Positions 9,048 to 18,195 are shown, counted from the stretch's first letter. The stretch is 64,000 nt of DNA from Eubacterium sp. (GCA_017477505.1 JAFUVQ010000037.1:17412-81411), one strand, 5' to 3'. The notes: generated by a model not told the origin, from the sequence alone. Numbers and translations: made by a program.

Positions 9048-9787
9048 TGAATTATCTGGAAATCATACTTCTCGTTGTTATTCTGGTTTTTGCTGTAGTA
9101 GGTACCGTCAGAGGACTTTTCAAGAGCCTTATAGGTGTGCTTGCAACAGTACTGGCTATAATCGCAACTTATATTCTGGCACCATATACAGGAGCATTCC
9201 TCATCGAAAATACAGGGTTTGACGATTATGTATATGAGAAGACCGTAAAAAATATAGATGAATATGTGAGAGAAAAAGCATTTCCGGAAGTTACAGACAG
9301 CATGAAGAGACAGGAAGTGCTGGACGATATGAGCCGTGCCAATCAGATAAGGCTGATAGATGAGATGAATCTTCCCGGACCTGTTAAGAAGGTTCTTGAG
9401 GAGAATAACAATGAGAGTGTATATGAAAGACTTGGAGTAAATACTATTACTGCCTATATTGCAAGATCTATTACCTGTATGGTGGTGAATGCAGTCAGTA
9501 TGATTCTGGTATTTCTGGTACTCTGGATAGGGCTCATGCTTCTTTCCATATTTGCCATTAAAGCTTCGGAAGTCCTTCCTATTGTGGGAAGTATTAACAG
9601 AGTTGGTGGATTTCTGCTGGGACTTGCGGCAGGCGTTCTTGTTGCATGGCTTGTCTTTACAGTTTATTCATTTATATTTACAAAAACTGCTGTGGAACTG
9701 ACCAAAGACAGCAGGTTTCTTACTGTGTTGAGTGATCACAATTTCATTACCAATATAATTACCAATATTAAAATGCTTATATCATAA
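9044..9787 (+). CDS. CvpA family integral membrane protein
   Basis: A 247-residue membrane protein with four hydrophobic segments: about 3-22 and 28-48, then 155-178 and 190-215 after a charged extracytoplasmic loop. The opening NYLEIILLVVILVFAVVGTV, followed by RGLFKSLIGVL, is typical of CvpA (colicin V production) proteins. Members influence envelope homeostasis and, in some bacteria, peptidoglycan or purine-linked phenotypes, but their biochemical role is unsettled. The start overlaps the upstream gene by four bases. It is the last gene of the membrane trio before a small gap containing a candidate promoter. Confidence 0.85.
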   Translation: MMNYLEIILLVVILVFAVVGTVRGLFKSLIGVLATVLAIIATYILAPYTGAFLIENTGFDDYVYEKTVKNIDEYVREKAFPEVTDSMKRQEVLDDMSRANQIRLIDEMNLPGPVKKVLEENNNESVYERLGVNTITAYIARSITCMVVNAVSMILVFLVLWIGLMLLSIFAIKASEVLPIVGSINRVGGFLLGLAAGVLVAWLVFTVYSFIFTKTAVELTKDSRFLTVLSDHNFITNIITNIKMLIS

Positions 9788-9799
9788 TATGTGAGCCAA

Positions 9800-9808
9800 T
9801 GGTACAAT
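9800..9808 (+). promoter_or_regulatory. Candidate extended -10 promoter
   Basis: TGGTACAAT matches an extended -10 (TGn plus TACAAT at 9803-9808), 20 bases upstream of the cysteine-rich gene. No convincing -35 lies 17 bases further up. Confidence 0.35.
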
Positions 9809-9828
9809 AAAGAAAAGACGGTATTATT

Positions 9829-10101
9829 ATGGATACTTCGGACCAAAAAGCATCATATAGATTTTTTGAAAACCGGGACTGTGAATTTTATCCATGCCAT
9901 CAGGGCATGGATGAGATTAACTGTCTTTTTTGCTTTTGTCCTTTTTACAGACTTACCGACTGTCCGGGAAATCCGGCGTATAAGATTAAGGATGACGGCA
10001 GGCGAATTAAGGTATGCACCGGCTGTACATTTCCTCATAAAAGAGATAATTATGATGTGATCATGAAACTGCTTAAGGATGAAGCCAGATCAGAAAAGTG
10101 A
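9829..10101 (+). CDS. Cysteine-rich small-domain protein
   Basis: A 90-residue soluble protein with nine cysteines and conserved histidines in the pattern FFENRDCEFYPCH, NCLFCFCPFY, DCPG, VCTGCTFPH. This matches the cysteine-rich small domain (PF04071 as I remember it) found in Firmicutes and archaea, sometimes near cobalamin or metal genes. It probably binds zinc or another metal; the function is unknown. The chosen ATG has only a weak Shine-Dalgarno (AAAGACGG). A frame overlapping at 9791-10060 lacks these family features and is not taken as a gene. The FliB-like gene that follows is also cysteine-rich. Confidence 0.85.
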   Translation: MDTSDQKASYRFFENRDCEFYPCHQGMDEINCLFCFCPFYRLTDCPGNPAYKIKDDGRRIKVCTGCTFPHKRDNYDVIMKLLKDEARSEK

Positions 10102-10152
10102 AGTAAACCCTGTCAGCGTGGCTGAGGGAAATGATAAGGATGATAACAAGAT

Positions 10153-11229
10153 ATGATACATGAATATCCAAAATACGTAGAAGTGTTTAAATGTATAGGC
10201 GGTGAATGTCCCGACAGCTGCTGCATAGGCTGGGAAGTGGATATTGACGAGGAGACATATTATTATTACAGGACCGTTCAGGGAGACTTCGGGAAGAGGC
10301 TGGAGGCCTCCATCCGTGAAGAGGACGGTGATAGATTCTTCCCTCTGGTGGAGAAGAAAAGATGCCCGTTTCTGAATGACAGAAATCTCTGTGATATCTA
10401 TACAAATCTCGGAGAAGAGCATCTCTGCACCGTATGTACCGAATACCCCCGATATTATGAGGTGGTGGGTGACTACGAGCAGATAGATATGAGTCTTTCC
10501 TGTATGGAATACGGAAGGATATATTTCGGAGACACGGAATCGGTTAAGTATATAAAAAAGGATGACGGCTTCGGTGGTGACGGGCTTTCTAAAAGGCTCA
10601 GCAGGAGGCTGGAAAGAGTAACCGAACTTCGTGATGATACCATAAGGTTTATAGAGAACTATGATGTTGAAGACGGCAGTCTTAAAGAATTCTTCCGGGA
10701 AGTTTCCGACTTCATGAAAAACAAAGCTCATTCACTCCGCCTGAACTGCTATAAGAGCATAGCGGCATACGGCTGGGTTTATGGTACGGACAGGGATGAA
10801 AAAGACGTGGTAAGTGAACTTAACAGGCAGATGGCATCTCTTGAAATACTGGATGAAAGGTGGAATGCAGTACTTTCCGATACGGAGGAATCACTTAAAT
10901 CCTGGGCAGAATCGGAACAGTTTTTTGCGGAGAATTTCAGCTATGCGTCATACTATCTTTTTAAAAAGCTGATGACATATTTTGTGTTTAGATATACAAT
11001 CGAAGCATATTTTGACAAGAATGCCAATTTTGATATAGGACTTATAGAGAAGTCGGTTCTTTATATTTATGTTATGTTTGTAAATGAATACAGAAAGAAG
11101 TCTTCCGGGACAAACGGTATCTCTGCTGATGAGGACAGGCTTTTAATGATTGATCTGGCACATATTTATTCCAGAGAGGTTGAGCATTCTGACGATAATC
11201 TGTTAATACTGAAAGGAATCGAGGCATGA
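10153..11229 (+). CDS. FliB-like lysine N-methylase
   Basis: A 358-residue protein with the cysteine signature of flagellin lysine-N-methylases: ECPDSCCIGWEVDID near residue 20, RCPFL and LCDIY near 75-85, and LCTVCTEYPRYYEV near 95. These cysteines probably bind an iron-sulfur cluster. FliB methylates surface lysines of flagellin in Salmonella, but many clostridial relatives occur without flagellar neighbours and their substrates are unknown. No flagellar gene is in this window. The start is preceded by a weak purine stretch (AAGGATGATAA). The stop overlaps the trkA start (ATGA), implying coupled translation. Confidence 0.85.
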   Translation: MIHEYPKYVEVFKCIGGECPDSCCIGWEVDIDEETYYYYRTVQGDFGKRLEASIREEDGDRFFPLVEKKRCPFLNDRNLCDIYTNLGEEHLCTVCTEYPRYYEVVGDYEQIDMSLSCMEYGRIYFGDTESVKYIKKDDGFGGDGLSKRLSRRLERVTELRDDTIRFIENYDVEDGSLKEFFREVSDFMKNKAHSLRLNCYKSIAAYGWVYGTDRDEKDVVSELNRQMASLEILDERWNAVLSDTEESLKSWAESEQFFAENFSYASYYLFKKLMTYFVFRYTIEAYFDKNANFDIGLIEKSVLYIYVMFVNEYRKKSSGTNGISADEDRLLMIDLAHIYSREVEHSDDNLLILKGIEA

Positions 11230-12581
11230 ATATTATCATAGCGGGCTGTGGAAGAGTAGGTTATACTCTTGCAGATCAGCTGAGCAGAGAAGGAAATGAG
11301 ATAACTGTAATAGATACTAATTATAAGGCACTTGAGTCCGTTACCAGCGAGTGTGACGTTATAGGATATGAAGGTGACTGTACTTCTTTCCGTGTTCTTA
11401 AGAAGATAGATGCGGATAAGGCGGATCTTCTTATAGCAGCCACCGATCAGGATGAGAAAAACATGCTTGCCTGCCTAATCGCCAGAAAGGTAGGAAAGTG
11501 CAGGACCATAGCCAGAGTCAGGAGTCCGCAGTATTCAGAGGAGATAAGCTATCTGAAGGAGGAACTCGGGCTTTCCATGTCCGTTAATCCCGAGTATGCG
11601 GCGGCAGCCGAAATGGTAAGACTTATACAGGTTCCTTCGGCCTTCGAGGTCGATACATTTGCAAAAGGAAATGTAAATCTTATCAGCTTTGTAATTCCTG
11701 AAGGATCACCTGTGTCAGGCAGGGCTATCATGGATATAAGACAGAAGCTGGGAATCAATACTCTTATCTGCGTAGTTCAGCGTGGCAGCAAGATTACCAT
11801 TCCGGGTGGTGATTTTGTACTGAAGGAAAATGATAAGATATCCGTATCTCTTTCTCTGAAGGATGCGAATACAGTATTTGAAGCTTTTGGTGTAAAAGTC
11901 AAGAAGATCAGAAATGTGCTTATAGCAGGTGGTGGTACCGTAGGATATTACCTTGCGTCCATGCTTCTGAAGCTTCGTATAAATGTAAAGATCATTGAGA
12001 AGGACCCTGAACGATGTGAAGAGCTTTCCGAGTTGCTTCCGGGTGCTATGATCATAAACGGTGATGCAACGGATACGACTATACTCAATGAGGAATCCAT
12101 AGAAAATATGGATGCAGTCTGCTCCCTTACCAATAAGGATGAGGAGAATATACTTCTGTCTCTTTATGCAAACCGTGTTGCAAAAGCTAAACTTATGACA
12201 AGGATTCACAGGAATTCTTATGAGGATATAATCATGGATGTTCCTGTAGGAACGATCATTTCTACAAAAAAGATTACTGCTGAATACATAACAAGATATG
12301 TAAGATCAATGCAGAATGCATTTGAAAATGATGTTGAGGCTCTTTATCGTATCATGGATGATAAGGTAGAGGCTCTTGAATTCAAGGTCGGTCAGAGAAC
12401 TGATCTTGCCGGTAAGAAACTGAAGAATCTTTCAATCATACCTAATACTCTGATAAGCGCCATCTTCCGACATGGCCAGGTCATAAGACCCGGTGGAAAT
12501 GATGAGATCATGGCAGGTGACAGCGTTGTAGTGGTTACAACAAAAGAGGGACTTGGTAAGATAGAAGATATACTCGGATAA
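11226..12581 (+). CDS. trkA: Trk potassium uptake regulatory subunit TrkA
   Basis: Peripheral cytoplasmic gating subunit of Trk/Ktr potassium transporters. Its 451 residues contain two RCK modules. The first nucleotide-binding fold opens with IIIAGCGRVGYTLADQL and DTNYKALE, the second (near residue 230) with LIAGGGTVGYYLA. Each is followed by a TrkA_C domain (about 140-220 and 370-450). The start overlaps the FliB-like stop by four bases. The trkH channel gene follows after 25 bases, the usual pair. NAD(H) or adenine nucleotides are the expected ligands from the family. Confidence 0.96.
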   Translation: MNIIIAGCGRVGYTLADQLSREGNEITVIDTNYKALESVTSECDVIGYEGDCTSFRVLKKIDADKADLLIAATDQDEKNMLACLIARKVGKCRTIARVRSPQYSEEISYLKEELGLSMSVNPEYAAAAEMVRLIQVPSAFEVDTFAKGNVNLISFVIPEGSPVSGRAIMDIRQKLGINTLICVVQRGSKITIPGGDFVLKENDKISVSLSLKDANTVFEAFGVKVKKIRNVLIAGGGTVGYYLASMLLKLRINVKIIEKDPERCEELSELLPGAMIINGDATDTTILNEESIENMDAVCSLTNKDEENILLSLYANRVAKAKLMTRIHRNSYEDIIMDVPVGTIISTKKITAEYITRYVRSMQNAFENDVEALYRIMDDKVEALEFKVGQRTDLAGKKLKNLSIIPNTLISAIFRHGQVIRPGGNDEIMAGDSVVVVTTKEGLGKIEDILG

Positions 12582-12606
12582 AGACATTTTAGTAAAGGCA
12601 GTTTAT

Positions 12607-14046
12607 ATGAATTATTCTGTAGTTGCAAAAAATCTGGGCAGCCTTCTTATAGTGGAGGCTGCACTGCTATTAATTCCGGCACTGACCGGAAATTTATATG
12701 GTGAGAAGGTAGGAATATGGTTCCTGACTGTTGCTGCTGTGGCAGGGGCGGCAGGAGCTGCACTTCGTTTTCTGATCAAGACCAACGGAAGAAAAGTCAG
12801 ATCACGTGAGGGCTTCACTATAGCAGCTCTAAGCTGGGTAATACTCAGTCTTCTGGGAGCGGTTCCGTTTGTATTGACGGGAGCAATCCCTTCATATACG
12901 GATGCTGTATTTGAAACCGCATCAGGATTTACCACCACAGGGGCAAGTATTCTTACAGATGTTGAGGCCATGCCAAAGTGTGTCTTGATGTGGAGGAGCC
13001 TTACCCACTGGATAGGCGGTATGGGAATACTTGTTTTCATTCTCATTTTCACACCTTCCGAAGCTGACAACATGCACATCATGAAGGCGGAAAGCCCGGG
13101 ATATTCGGTTGATAAGCTTGTTCCCAAGGTTAAACAGACGGCAAGGATGCTTTATCTCATTTATATAGGACTTACTCTTCTGGAGATAATCCTGCTCCTT
13201 TTGGGAGGAATGCCTCTTTTTGATACCATTTGTCATGCATTTGGTACTGCCGGTACCGGTGGTTTTGGTATCAAGGCTGACAGTATAGGTGGTTATAATA
13301 CCTATTGCCAGGTGGTTATAACTATCTTCATGCTTCTTTTCGGAACTAATTTCAAGCTTTATTTCCTTCTGATCACAAAAAAGTTTAAGTCGGCATTTAC
13401 CCAGCAGGAGGTTATCTGGTATTACGGAATTTATGCAGTTCTCTCGGCAGTGATAACTATAAGTATAATCAAGGATGTCGGATCAGTATGGCAGAGTATA
13501 AATCTTGCGACCTTCCAGGCGGCATCGGTTATGACTACAACAGGATATGCAACAGCTGATTTTGACCAATGGAATACCCTGGCCAAATCATCCATGCTGC
13601 TCCTGATGATCATAGGAGCCTGTGCAGGCAGTACAGGCGGTGGTATAAAGGTATCGAGATTTTTGATATATCTGAAGCAGATTAAGAGAGAAATGCAGTC
13701 GCTGGTGCACCCGAGGAGTGTCAAGAAAATCAAGATTGACGGTACATCCATAGATGAAGGAGTGCTCAAGGCAACAAACGTATTCCTGATGGTATATGTT
13801 ATGATACTTGCATTTTCCATTCTTATTGTAAGTATTGACGGTTTCGACATGACATCGACAATTACGGCAATCGTGGCAACCATCAACAATATCGGGCCGG
13901 GACTCGGTATCGTCGGACCGACGGGAAGTTATCATGATTTCAGCAATCTTTCCAAATGGGTAATGATATTTGATATGATAGCCGGAAGACTGGAACTTTT
14001 CCCTATGCTGGTGCTCTTTATGCCGGATACATGGAAGAAACGTTGA
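12607..14046 (+). CDS. trkH: Trk family potassium uptake protein TrkH
   Basis: Potassium-translocating membrane subunit of 479 residues with about ten membrane segments arranged as repeated M1-P-M2 units. Selectivity-filter-like segments are visible as ASGFTTTGAS, GTAGTGGFG, SVMTTTGYATA and TINNIGPGLG. The conserved GGGIKVSRFL lies in the second half. It pairs with trkA upstream. The Shine-Dalgarno is weak (AGTAAAGGCAG), which suggests coupling to the preceding gene. Confidence 0.96.
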   Translation: MNYSVVAKNLGSLLIVEAALLLIPALTGNLYGEKVGIWFLTVAAVAGAAGAALRFLIKTNGRKVRSREGFTIAALSWVILSLLGAVPFVLTGAIPSYTDAVFETASGFTTTGASILTDVEAMPKCVLMWRSLTHWIGGMGILVFILIFTPSEADNMHIMKAESPGYSVDKLVPKVKQTARMLYLIYIGLTLLEIILLLLGGMPLFDTICHAFGTAGTGGFGIKADSIGGYNTYCQVVITIFMLLFGTNFKLYFLLITKKFKSAFTQQEVIWYYGIYAVLSAVITISIIKDVGSVWQSINLATFQAASVMTTTGYATADFDQWNTLAKSSMLLLMIIGACAGSTGGGIKVSRFLIYLKQIKREMQSLVHPRSVKKIKIDGTSIDEGVLKATNVFLMVYVMILAFSILIVSIDGFDMTSTITAIVATINNIGPGLGIVGPTGSYHDFSNLSKWVMIFDMIAGRLELFPMLVLFMPDTWKKR

Positions 14047-14091
14047 TGGAGTACATATTACACGTTGACAGAAGATGGACGGAGGTATCAA

Positions 14092-15600
14092 ATGAAAAGA
14101 TTAATAGTACTTGTTTTGGCAGCATTTTTGATCCTGAGTCCTGCACTTAAATCAAGTGCGGCAGGAAATAAGAATCCCTTCACGGATGTGGCTGAAGGAC
14201 AGAATTACTATGAGGCGGTAGTGTGGGCTTACAATGCCGAGCCAAGAGTTCTTGAAGGTATCACACCGACAAAGTTCAAGCCTTTTAATCAATGCAACAG
14301 AGCTCAGGTTGTTACTTTTTTATGGAGAATGAAAGGATGTCCGGAACCCGGGATTGCTGAGGAAGCATTTGAAGATGTTTCCGAAAAAGACTTTTTCTAT
14401 AAGCCGGTTTTATGGGCGCTTGAAAATGAGATAGTGGCAGGCAAGACAGCTACAAGATTCGGAGCAACCGACGTATGTACAAGAGCACAGTTTGTTACAT
14501 TCCTCTGGAGAGCAGAAGGAAAGCAGGAACCAAAGCTTACTGTCAGTCCATTCACGGATATTGACAGCAGTAAAGGATACTGCAATGCGGTGCTGTGGGC
14601 TTACGAACACGGTATAACCATGGGAAAGGATGCATTACATTTTGCTCCCAATACTACTATAAACCGTGCACAGACTGTGATGTTCCTGTACCGTTACAGC
14701 AGCTACGAAGAGCAGGGCGGGGATGTGACCGTTGACCCGAACCTTATCATTACATGTGTACCTGATTATACGGCAGAAGAGATAGTAAAGGTGTCTCTTA
14801 CGGACGGTAATAACGACGTTGACGGAATACAGTATGATGCGGCAAATAATATGCTCATCTTTAACGGTTACAATGGCGGACCTGTTTTTGTTAACTATAA
14901 TAAGAAAGATGTTTCAACAGCTGCACTTTATGGACTTGAGATAAGAGTGATCGGTGAGAATAAAATACATGCCACGCCGAATTACAGAAGCGTTGAATTT
15001 GTTAACACAGCTTTTGACATGTACAGACTGGATGCTAAGATCGACGGTGATGGAAGTCTTGAAGTAGAGAACAGGTTTAAGGATGATACAGACGGTCACA
15101 CCATCAGTATACTTGGTAATCTTACAATTGACGGACCTGCTGTTATTCTGAAGGATACAGCCTGCGGTATTACGGTTGAGGAAGCTTATTACAGCGGATT
15201 TGATGCAGAGAAGCTTGATTATGTTACCAAGACTCTCGGTGGAAATCTTACTATAAAGAACAGCAGAATCAATATTATGATGCGGCCTCATATGTATGAA
15301 ACACCGGGTGTTAAGAAGACAATTAATTATATATCAAATGCGGCAATTTATGCGAAGAATGATATTAATATATCAGGCGGTGAGTTTGTATTTGATATGA
15401 AATGGATGCCGTATGAAGAAGGTACTGACTCGATCAAGTTCCCTGAAGCTGCAATCTATGCGGAAAATACACTTTCGGTAGATAATGCGGCTATCGATCT
15501 CACCATGGACCGTATTATGGAAGATGTTCCGTGCTTTATGGCAAAAGATAATGATCATATTAAGGCCGGTGGAAGTTTAGTGCGTATTTTCTTAAGATAG
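14092..15600 (+). CDS. Secreted SLH-domain surface protein with beta-helix-like C-terminus
   Basis: A 502-residue exported protein. The ATG at 14092 is chosen because GGAGG at 14081-14085 is correctly spaced; a TTG at 14065 would precede that site. The signal peptide ends at SSAAG. Three S-layer-homology repeats follow at about residues 26-210, each with FTDV or FEDV ... AVLWA ... RAQFVTFLWR-like motifs. SLH domains bind pyruvylated secondary wall polymers or peptidoglycan. The C-terminal 290 residues are rich in Asn, Asp and short beta-strands (NLTIDGPAVILK, NLTIKNSRINI) and look like a right-handed beta-helix, possibly carbohydrate-binding. The substrate is unknown. It follows trkH by 45 bases. 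Confidence 0.85.
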   Translation: MKRLIVLVLAAFLILSPALKSSAAGNKNPFTDVAEGQNYYEAVVWAYNAEPRVLEGITPTKFKPFNQCNRAQVVTFLWRMKGCPEPGIAEEAFEDVSEKDFFYKPVLWALENEIVAGKTATRFGATDVCTRAQFVTFLWRAEGKQEPKLTVSPFTDIDSSKGYCNAVLWAYEHGITMGKDALHFAPNTTINRAQTVMFLYRYSSYEEQGGDVTVDPNLIITCVPDYTAEEIVKVSLTDGNNDVDGIQYDAANNMLIFNGYNGGPVFVNYNKKDVSTAALYGLEIRVIGENKIHATPNYRSVEFVNTAFDMYRLDAKIDGDGSLEVENRFKDDTDGHTISILGNLTIDGPAVILKDTACGITVEEAYYSGFDAEKLDYVTKTLGGNLTIKNSRINIMMRPHMYETPGVKKTINYISNAAIYAKNDINISGGEFVFDMKWMPYEEGTDSIKFPEAAIYAENTLSVDNAAIDLTMDRIMEDVPCFMAKDNDHIKAGGSLVRIFLR

Positions 15601-15609
15601 CATACCTGC

Positions 15610-15638
15610 TTGCAATATATATCATCGTATATTAAAAT
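15610..15638 (+). promoter_or_regulatory. Probable sigma-A promoter for the phosphoribosyltransferase gene
   Basis: TTGCAA (15610-15615), a 17-base spacer, then TAAAAT (15633-15638). It sits between the SLH gene stop and the strong ribosome site GGGAGGT at 15674-15680. Confidence 0.65.
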
Positions 15639-15687
15639 ATATCGTTGTAGGCATTTATCCTAACATAATAAAAGGGAGGTAATCATT

Positions 15688-16326
15688 ATGCATGATTCTT
15701 TTAAGATTAATTCTCCGTACAACAACCTTATTAAATTGAATGTAACACCGGGACATTTTGCAACTTCATCATCTCATATCAATTATCTTATTGATCTGAC
15801 GACTCTTAAGGCCAGAAGCAGTGAGGCCAAGGTTGCTGCAAAGTCTCTTTCACAGGAGTATATGGCGAATACAGTAGTGGATACTATAGTCTGTATGGAT
15901 GGAACGGATGTTATCGGTGCATATCTTGCCGATGAGCTCACGAATTCGGGTATTATGTGTATGAATGCACATGGTTCCATATATGTTACCACACCTGACC
16001 AGAACTCAATCGGACAGCTTACATTCAAGGACAATGTAGTTCCTATGGTTAAGGGTAAGCATATATTGCTTCTTCTTGCAACTGCTACTACAGGCCGTAC
16101 AGTTGAGAAGGCACTGGAGTGTATCGAATACTATGGTGGTATGATAGCAGGTATATCCGCTATATTCAGTGGAGCCGATACGATTCACGGCCACGAGATT
16201 CATAGTATATTCCATGCAAAGGATATCGAAGGATATACATCATATAATTCAGGCAACTGCCCGCTCTGCCAGAGTGGAATGAAGCTTGACGGAATTATAT
16301 CAACTACAGGATTTTCGAAGATATAA
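15688..16326 (+). CDS. Atypical phosphoribosyltransferase (orotate PRTase-like)
   Basis: A 212-residue cytoplasmic protein with a type I phosphoribosyltransferase core: VCMDGTDVIGAYLADEL and a PRPP-loop-like LLLLATATTGRTV near residue 130. In canonical enzymes that loop starts with two acidic residues, which are replaced here by Leu-Ala, so activity is uncertain. A CPLCQSG motif near the C-terminus could bind zinc. Annotation pipelines often call such clostridial proteins orotate phosphoribosyltransferase; no pyrimidine gene is nearby to support that. It has its own promoter and strong Shine-Dalgarno and ends at a convergent terminator, so it is probably monocistronic. Confidence 0.75.
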   Translation: MHDSFKINSPYNNLIKLNVTPGHFATSSSHINYLIDLTTLKARSSEAKVAAKSLSQEYMANTVVDTIVCMDGTDVIGAYLADELTNSGIMCMNAHGSIYVTTPDQNSIGQLTFKDNVVPMVKGKHILLLLATATTGRTVEKALECIEYYGGMIAGISAIFSGADTIHGHEIHSIFHAKDIEGYTSYNSGNCPLCQSGMKLDGIISTTGFSKI

Positions 16327-16335
16327 AGAAAATGA

Positions 16336-16385
16336 AAAAAGTAAGAGGGTTGACTTCAATTTTGGAGTCAACCCTCTTACTTTTT
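16336..16385. terminator. Bidirectional intrinsic terminator between convergent genes
   Basis: A perfect 20-base-pair inverted repeat (16336-16355 with 16366-16385) with an A-run at its left end and a T-run at its right end, so it can terminate on both strands. Its right end overlaps the stop codon of the - strand EAL gene. Confidence 0.95.
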
Positions 16386-18075
16386 AATTGATTTTGTTTA
16401 TAAATGGTGTGCCATCCAGGAGCTTGACAAACTCCTCCTTTGGCATCGGTTTTGCAAAGTAGAATCCCTGTGCTATAAGGCAGTTATTCTTCCTGAGAAG
16501 ATCAACCTGCTTTTTAGTTTCAACACCTTCGGAGATACACTGTATACCCATGTCACGTGCTATAGATACCACATGTTCATAGAGGCTTGTGACACCGATG
16601 GAATGCTCATCATCCGTTGGAAGCAGTGACCGGTCAATCTTGAGTACATCCCACGGGACTGAACGAATAAGATTAAGAGATGAGAAACCATTTCCGAAGT
16701 CATCAACAGATGAATGGATTCCTGCATTTCTAAGGCCGCTTACAACGTAGCTCAGTTCTTTAAATTCAACATCAGTTGTGGTTTCGGTAAGTTCTATCTC
16801 TATATACTCATGGGGAACATTATACTTATCTATTATCCCGATAATCCTGTCAAGCAGGTCAGTATCCGAAAGATGTTTTCTGGACAGGTTTACCGATATT
16901 CTCGGTACAGACAGACCTTCATCAAGCCATTCTCTTATATCTGAACATACCACTTTCAGCATATGGAAATCGAGTCTGCATATATCCTTGTTCATTTCAA
17001 GAATCGGAATAAACTCCATAGGCATGACCATACGGTCATCACGGAACCATCTGCAGAGTGCTTCGGCTCCGACAACCTTTCCGGTTGTAATATCAACTTT
17101 TGGCTGATAAAATGCCCGGAATTCACTCTTCTCCATACCTTCGACAAATCGCTGACGGACTTTCTGAATATGGTCTTTGGCACTATCAAACTCTTCATCA
17201 TAATATGCGACGTTGACACCACGCTGTTTAGCCATCTGTATGGCCGGGAATACTTTATCCATTATCTGTCCGGGTGTATCAAGTGGGAATTTCTCCGATA
17301 CTTTAAATACACCGGCTCTTGCAGAAAGACTTATATGCTTTTCGGGATCATTATCATCGTAATTAATCTGAACGCCGCTAAAAAGATTCAGAAAACGGTC
17401 GGTCAATTCATTTTTAATGAAAAGAACGAAATTGTCACCGCCAAGACGGCAGACAATACCATTTTCGCCGATTTCATCTTCGAGAAGTTTAAAATAGATT
17501 CTGAGTACTTTGTCACCGATAAATCTCCCCAGATCCTGATTAATAAGAGAGAAGTGACGAAGATTGATACAGATGGCTGTATAATTATACTGCTCATTTT
17601 TCATGAGCGATTCAGCAATATAACGATTAAAAGCACGGCGGTTTGGATAGTTGTCCTCATCAAAAAATGCAAATTGATACAATTTCTTCTGAAGACGGTT
17701 TCTGGCGATAAAGCTCATTACAATACGATAAACAAGATCGACTTTTGCAAATTCTTCCTCAGTAAGCGGCTCATCGTCCTTTGACATGTATAGCTTGCCC
17801 ACCATTATAACGCCGGTTTTCGGTGCTATGCGCCGATGGAGTATCTCTATATCTCCATGACCGTTATCACGGTCAATCATGATTTCACCCTGTCCGATCT
17901 GTTCGGAATGGGCATTCAGATAAAAGGCAGTTTCGCCTTTGGCAATCCGGAAAAGATCACAAAACTCATTCAGACTTGCTATAAATTCATCACGGCTAAA
18001 GTAGTCAGGGTTGCAGGTCGTATCTGTGATTTTTTCCATTATTTCATAGTATTTTTGCTGTTTTTCCCACTCCAT
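16384..18075 (-). CDS. Cytoplasmic c-di-GMP phosphodiesterase: GGDEF-like plus EAL
   Basis: The only - strand gene of the window, 563 residues. The ATG at 18075 has GAGGTAA seven bases upstream. A promoter at 18132-18160 would start RNA near 18125, which rules out an in-frame ATG at 18141. An N-terminal region of about 130 residues resembles a GAF-like sensor. The GGDEF-like domain reads LGGDNF, so cyclase activity is doubtful. The EAL domain keeps AEALCRW, VNLSRKHL, IEIELTET, SVDDFGNGFSSL, the Lys in VLKIDRSLL, SEGVETKKQ and QGFYFAKPMP, so hydrolysis of c-di-GMP is likely. No membrane helix remains with this start. It converges with the phosphoribosyltransferase gene. Confidence 0.93.
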   Translation of the reverse strand: MEWEKQQKYYEIMEKITDTTCNPDYFSRDEFIASLNEFCDLFRIAKGETAFYLNAHSEQIGQGEIMIDRDNGHGDIEILHRRIAPKTGVIMVGKLYMSKDDEPLTEEEFAKVDLVYRIVMSFIARNRLQKKLYQFAFFDEDNYPNRRAFNRYIAESLMKNEQYNYTAICINLRHFSLINQDLGRFIGDKVLRIYFKLLEDEIGENGIVCRLGGDNFVLFIKNELTDRFLNLFSGVQINYDDNDPEKHISLSARAGVFKVSEKFPLDTPGQIMDKVFPAIQMAKQRGVNVAYYDEEFDSAKDHIQKVRQRFVEGMEKSEFRAFYQPKVDITTGKVVGAEALCRWFRDDRMVMPMEFIPILEMNKDICRLDFHMLKVVCSDIREWLDEGLSVPRISVNLSRKHLSDTDLLDRIIGIIDKYNVPHEYIEIELTETTTDVEFKELSYVVSGLRNAGIHSSVDDFGNGFSSLNLIRSVPWDVLKIDRSLLPTDDEHSIGVTSLYEHVVSIARDMGIQCISEGVETKKQVDLLRKNNCLIAQGFYFAKPMPKEEFVKLLDGTPFINKIN

Positions 18076-18131
18076 ACGTCTTACCTCAAAATGTAACACC
18101 CAAACTCTATAAAACAAAATACCCACTTGTA

Positions 18132-18160
18132 ATAATATCATAAATCGTGCTTGATTTCAA
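18132..18160 (-). promoter_or_regulatory. Promoter of the - strand EAL gene
   Basis: On the - strand: TTGAAA (18160-18155), 17-base spacer, TATTAT (18137-18132). Transcription would begin near 18125, about 50 bases upstream of the chosen start codon. Confidence 0.75.
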
Positions 18161-18195
18161 AGAATATTAATCCGGATTTACAGATGCGGCATCCG

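Noticed and set aside
9791-10060. Alternative + frame over the cysteine-rich gene
   Set aside because: The other frame (9829-10101) has the complete cysteine-rich signature; this one shows no family features.
14065-14094. TTGACA at 14065-14070 as a promoter for the SLH gene
   Set aside because: It sits 11 bases before the Shine-Dalgarno, so no room remains for a -10 and transcript start ahead of the ribosome site.
16963-17784. Open frame of 273 residues on the + strand opposite the EAL gene
   Set aside because: It lies antisense to a protein with clear GGDEF-like and EAL motifs, has no ribosome site and no recognisable domain.
16384-18141. Longer form of the - strand EAL protein with a hydrophobic leader
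   Set aside because: The promoter at 18132-18160 places the RNA start downstream of that ATG, and the ATG at 18075 has a proper ribosome site.
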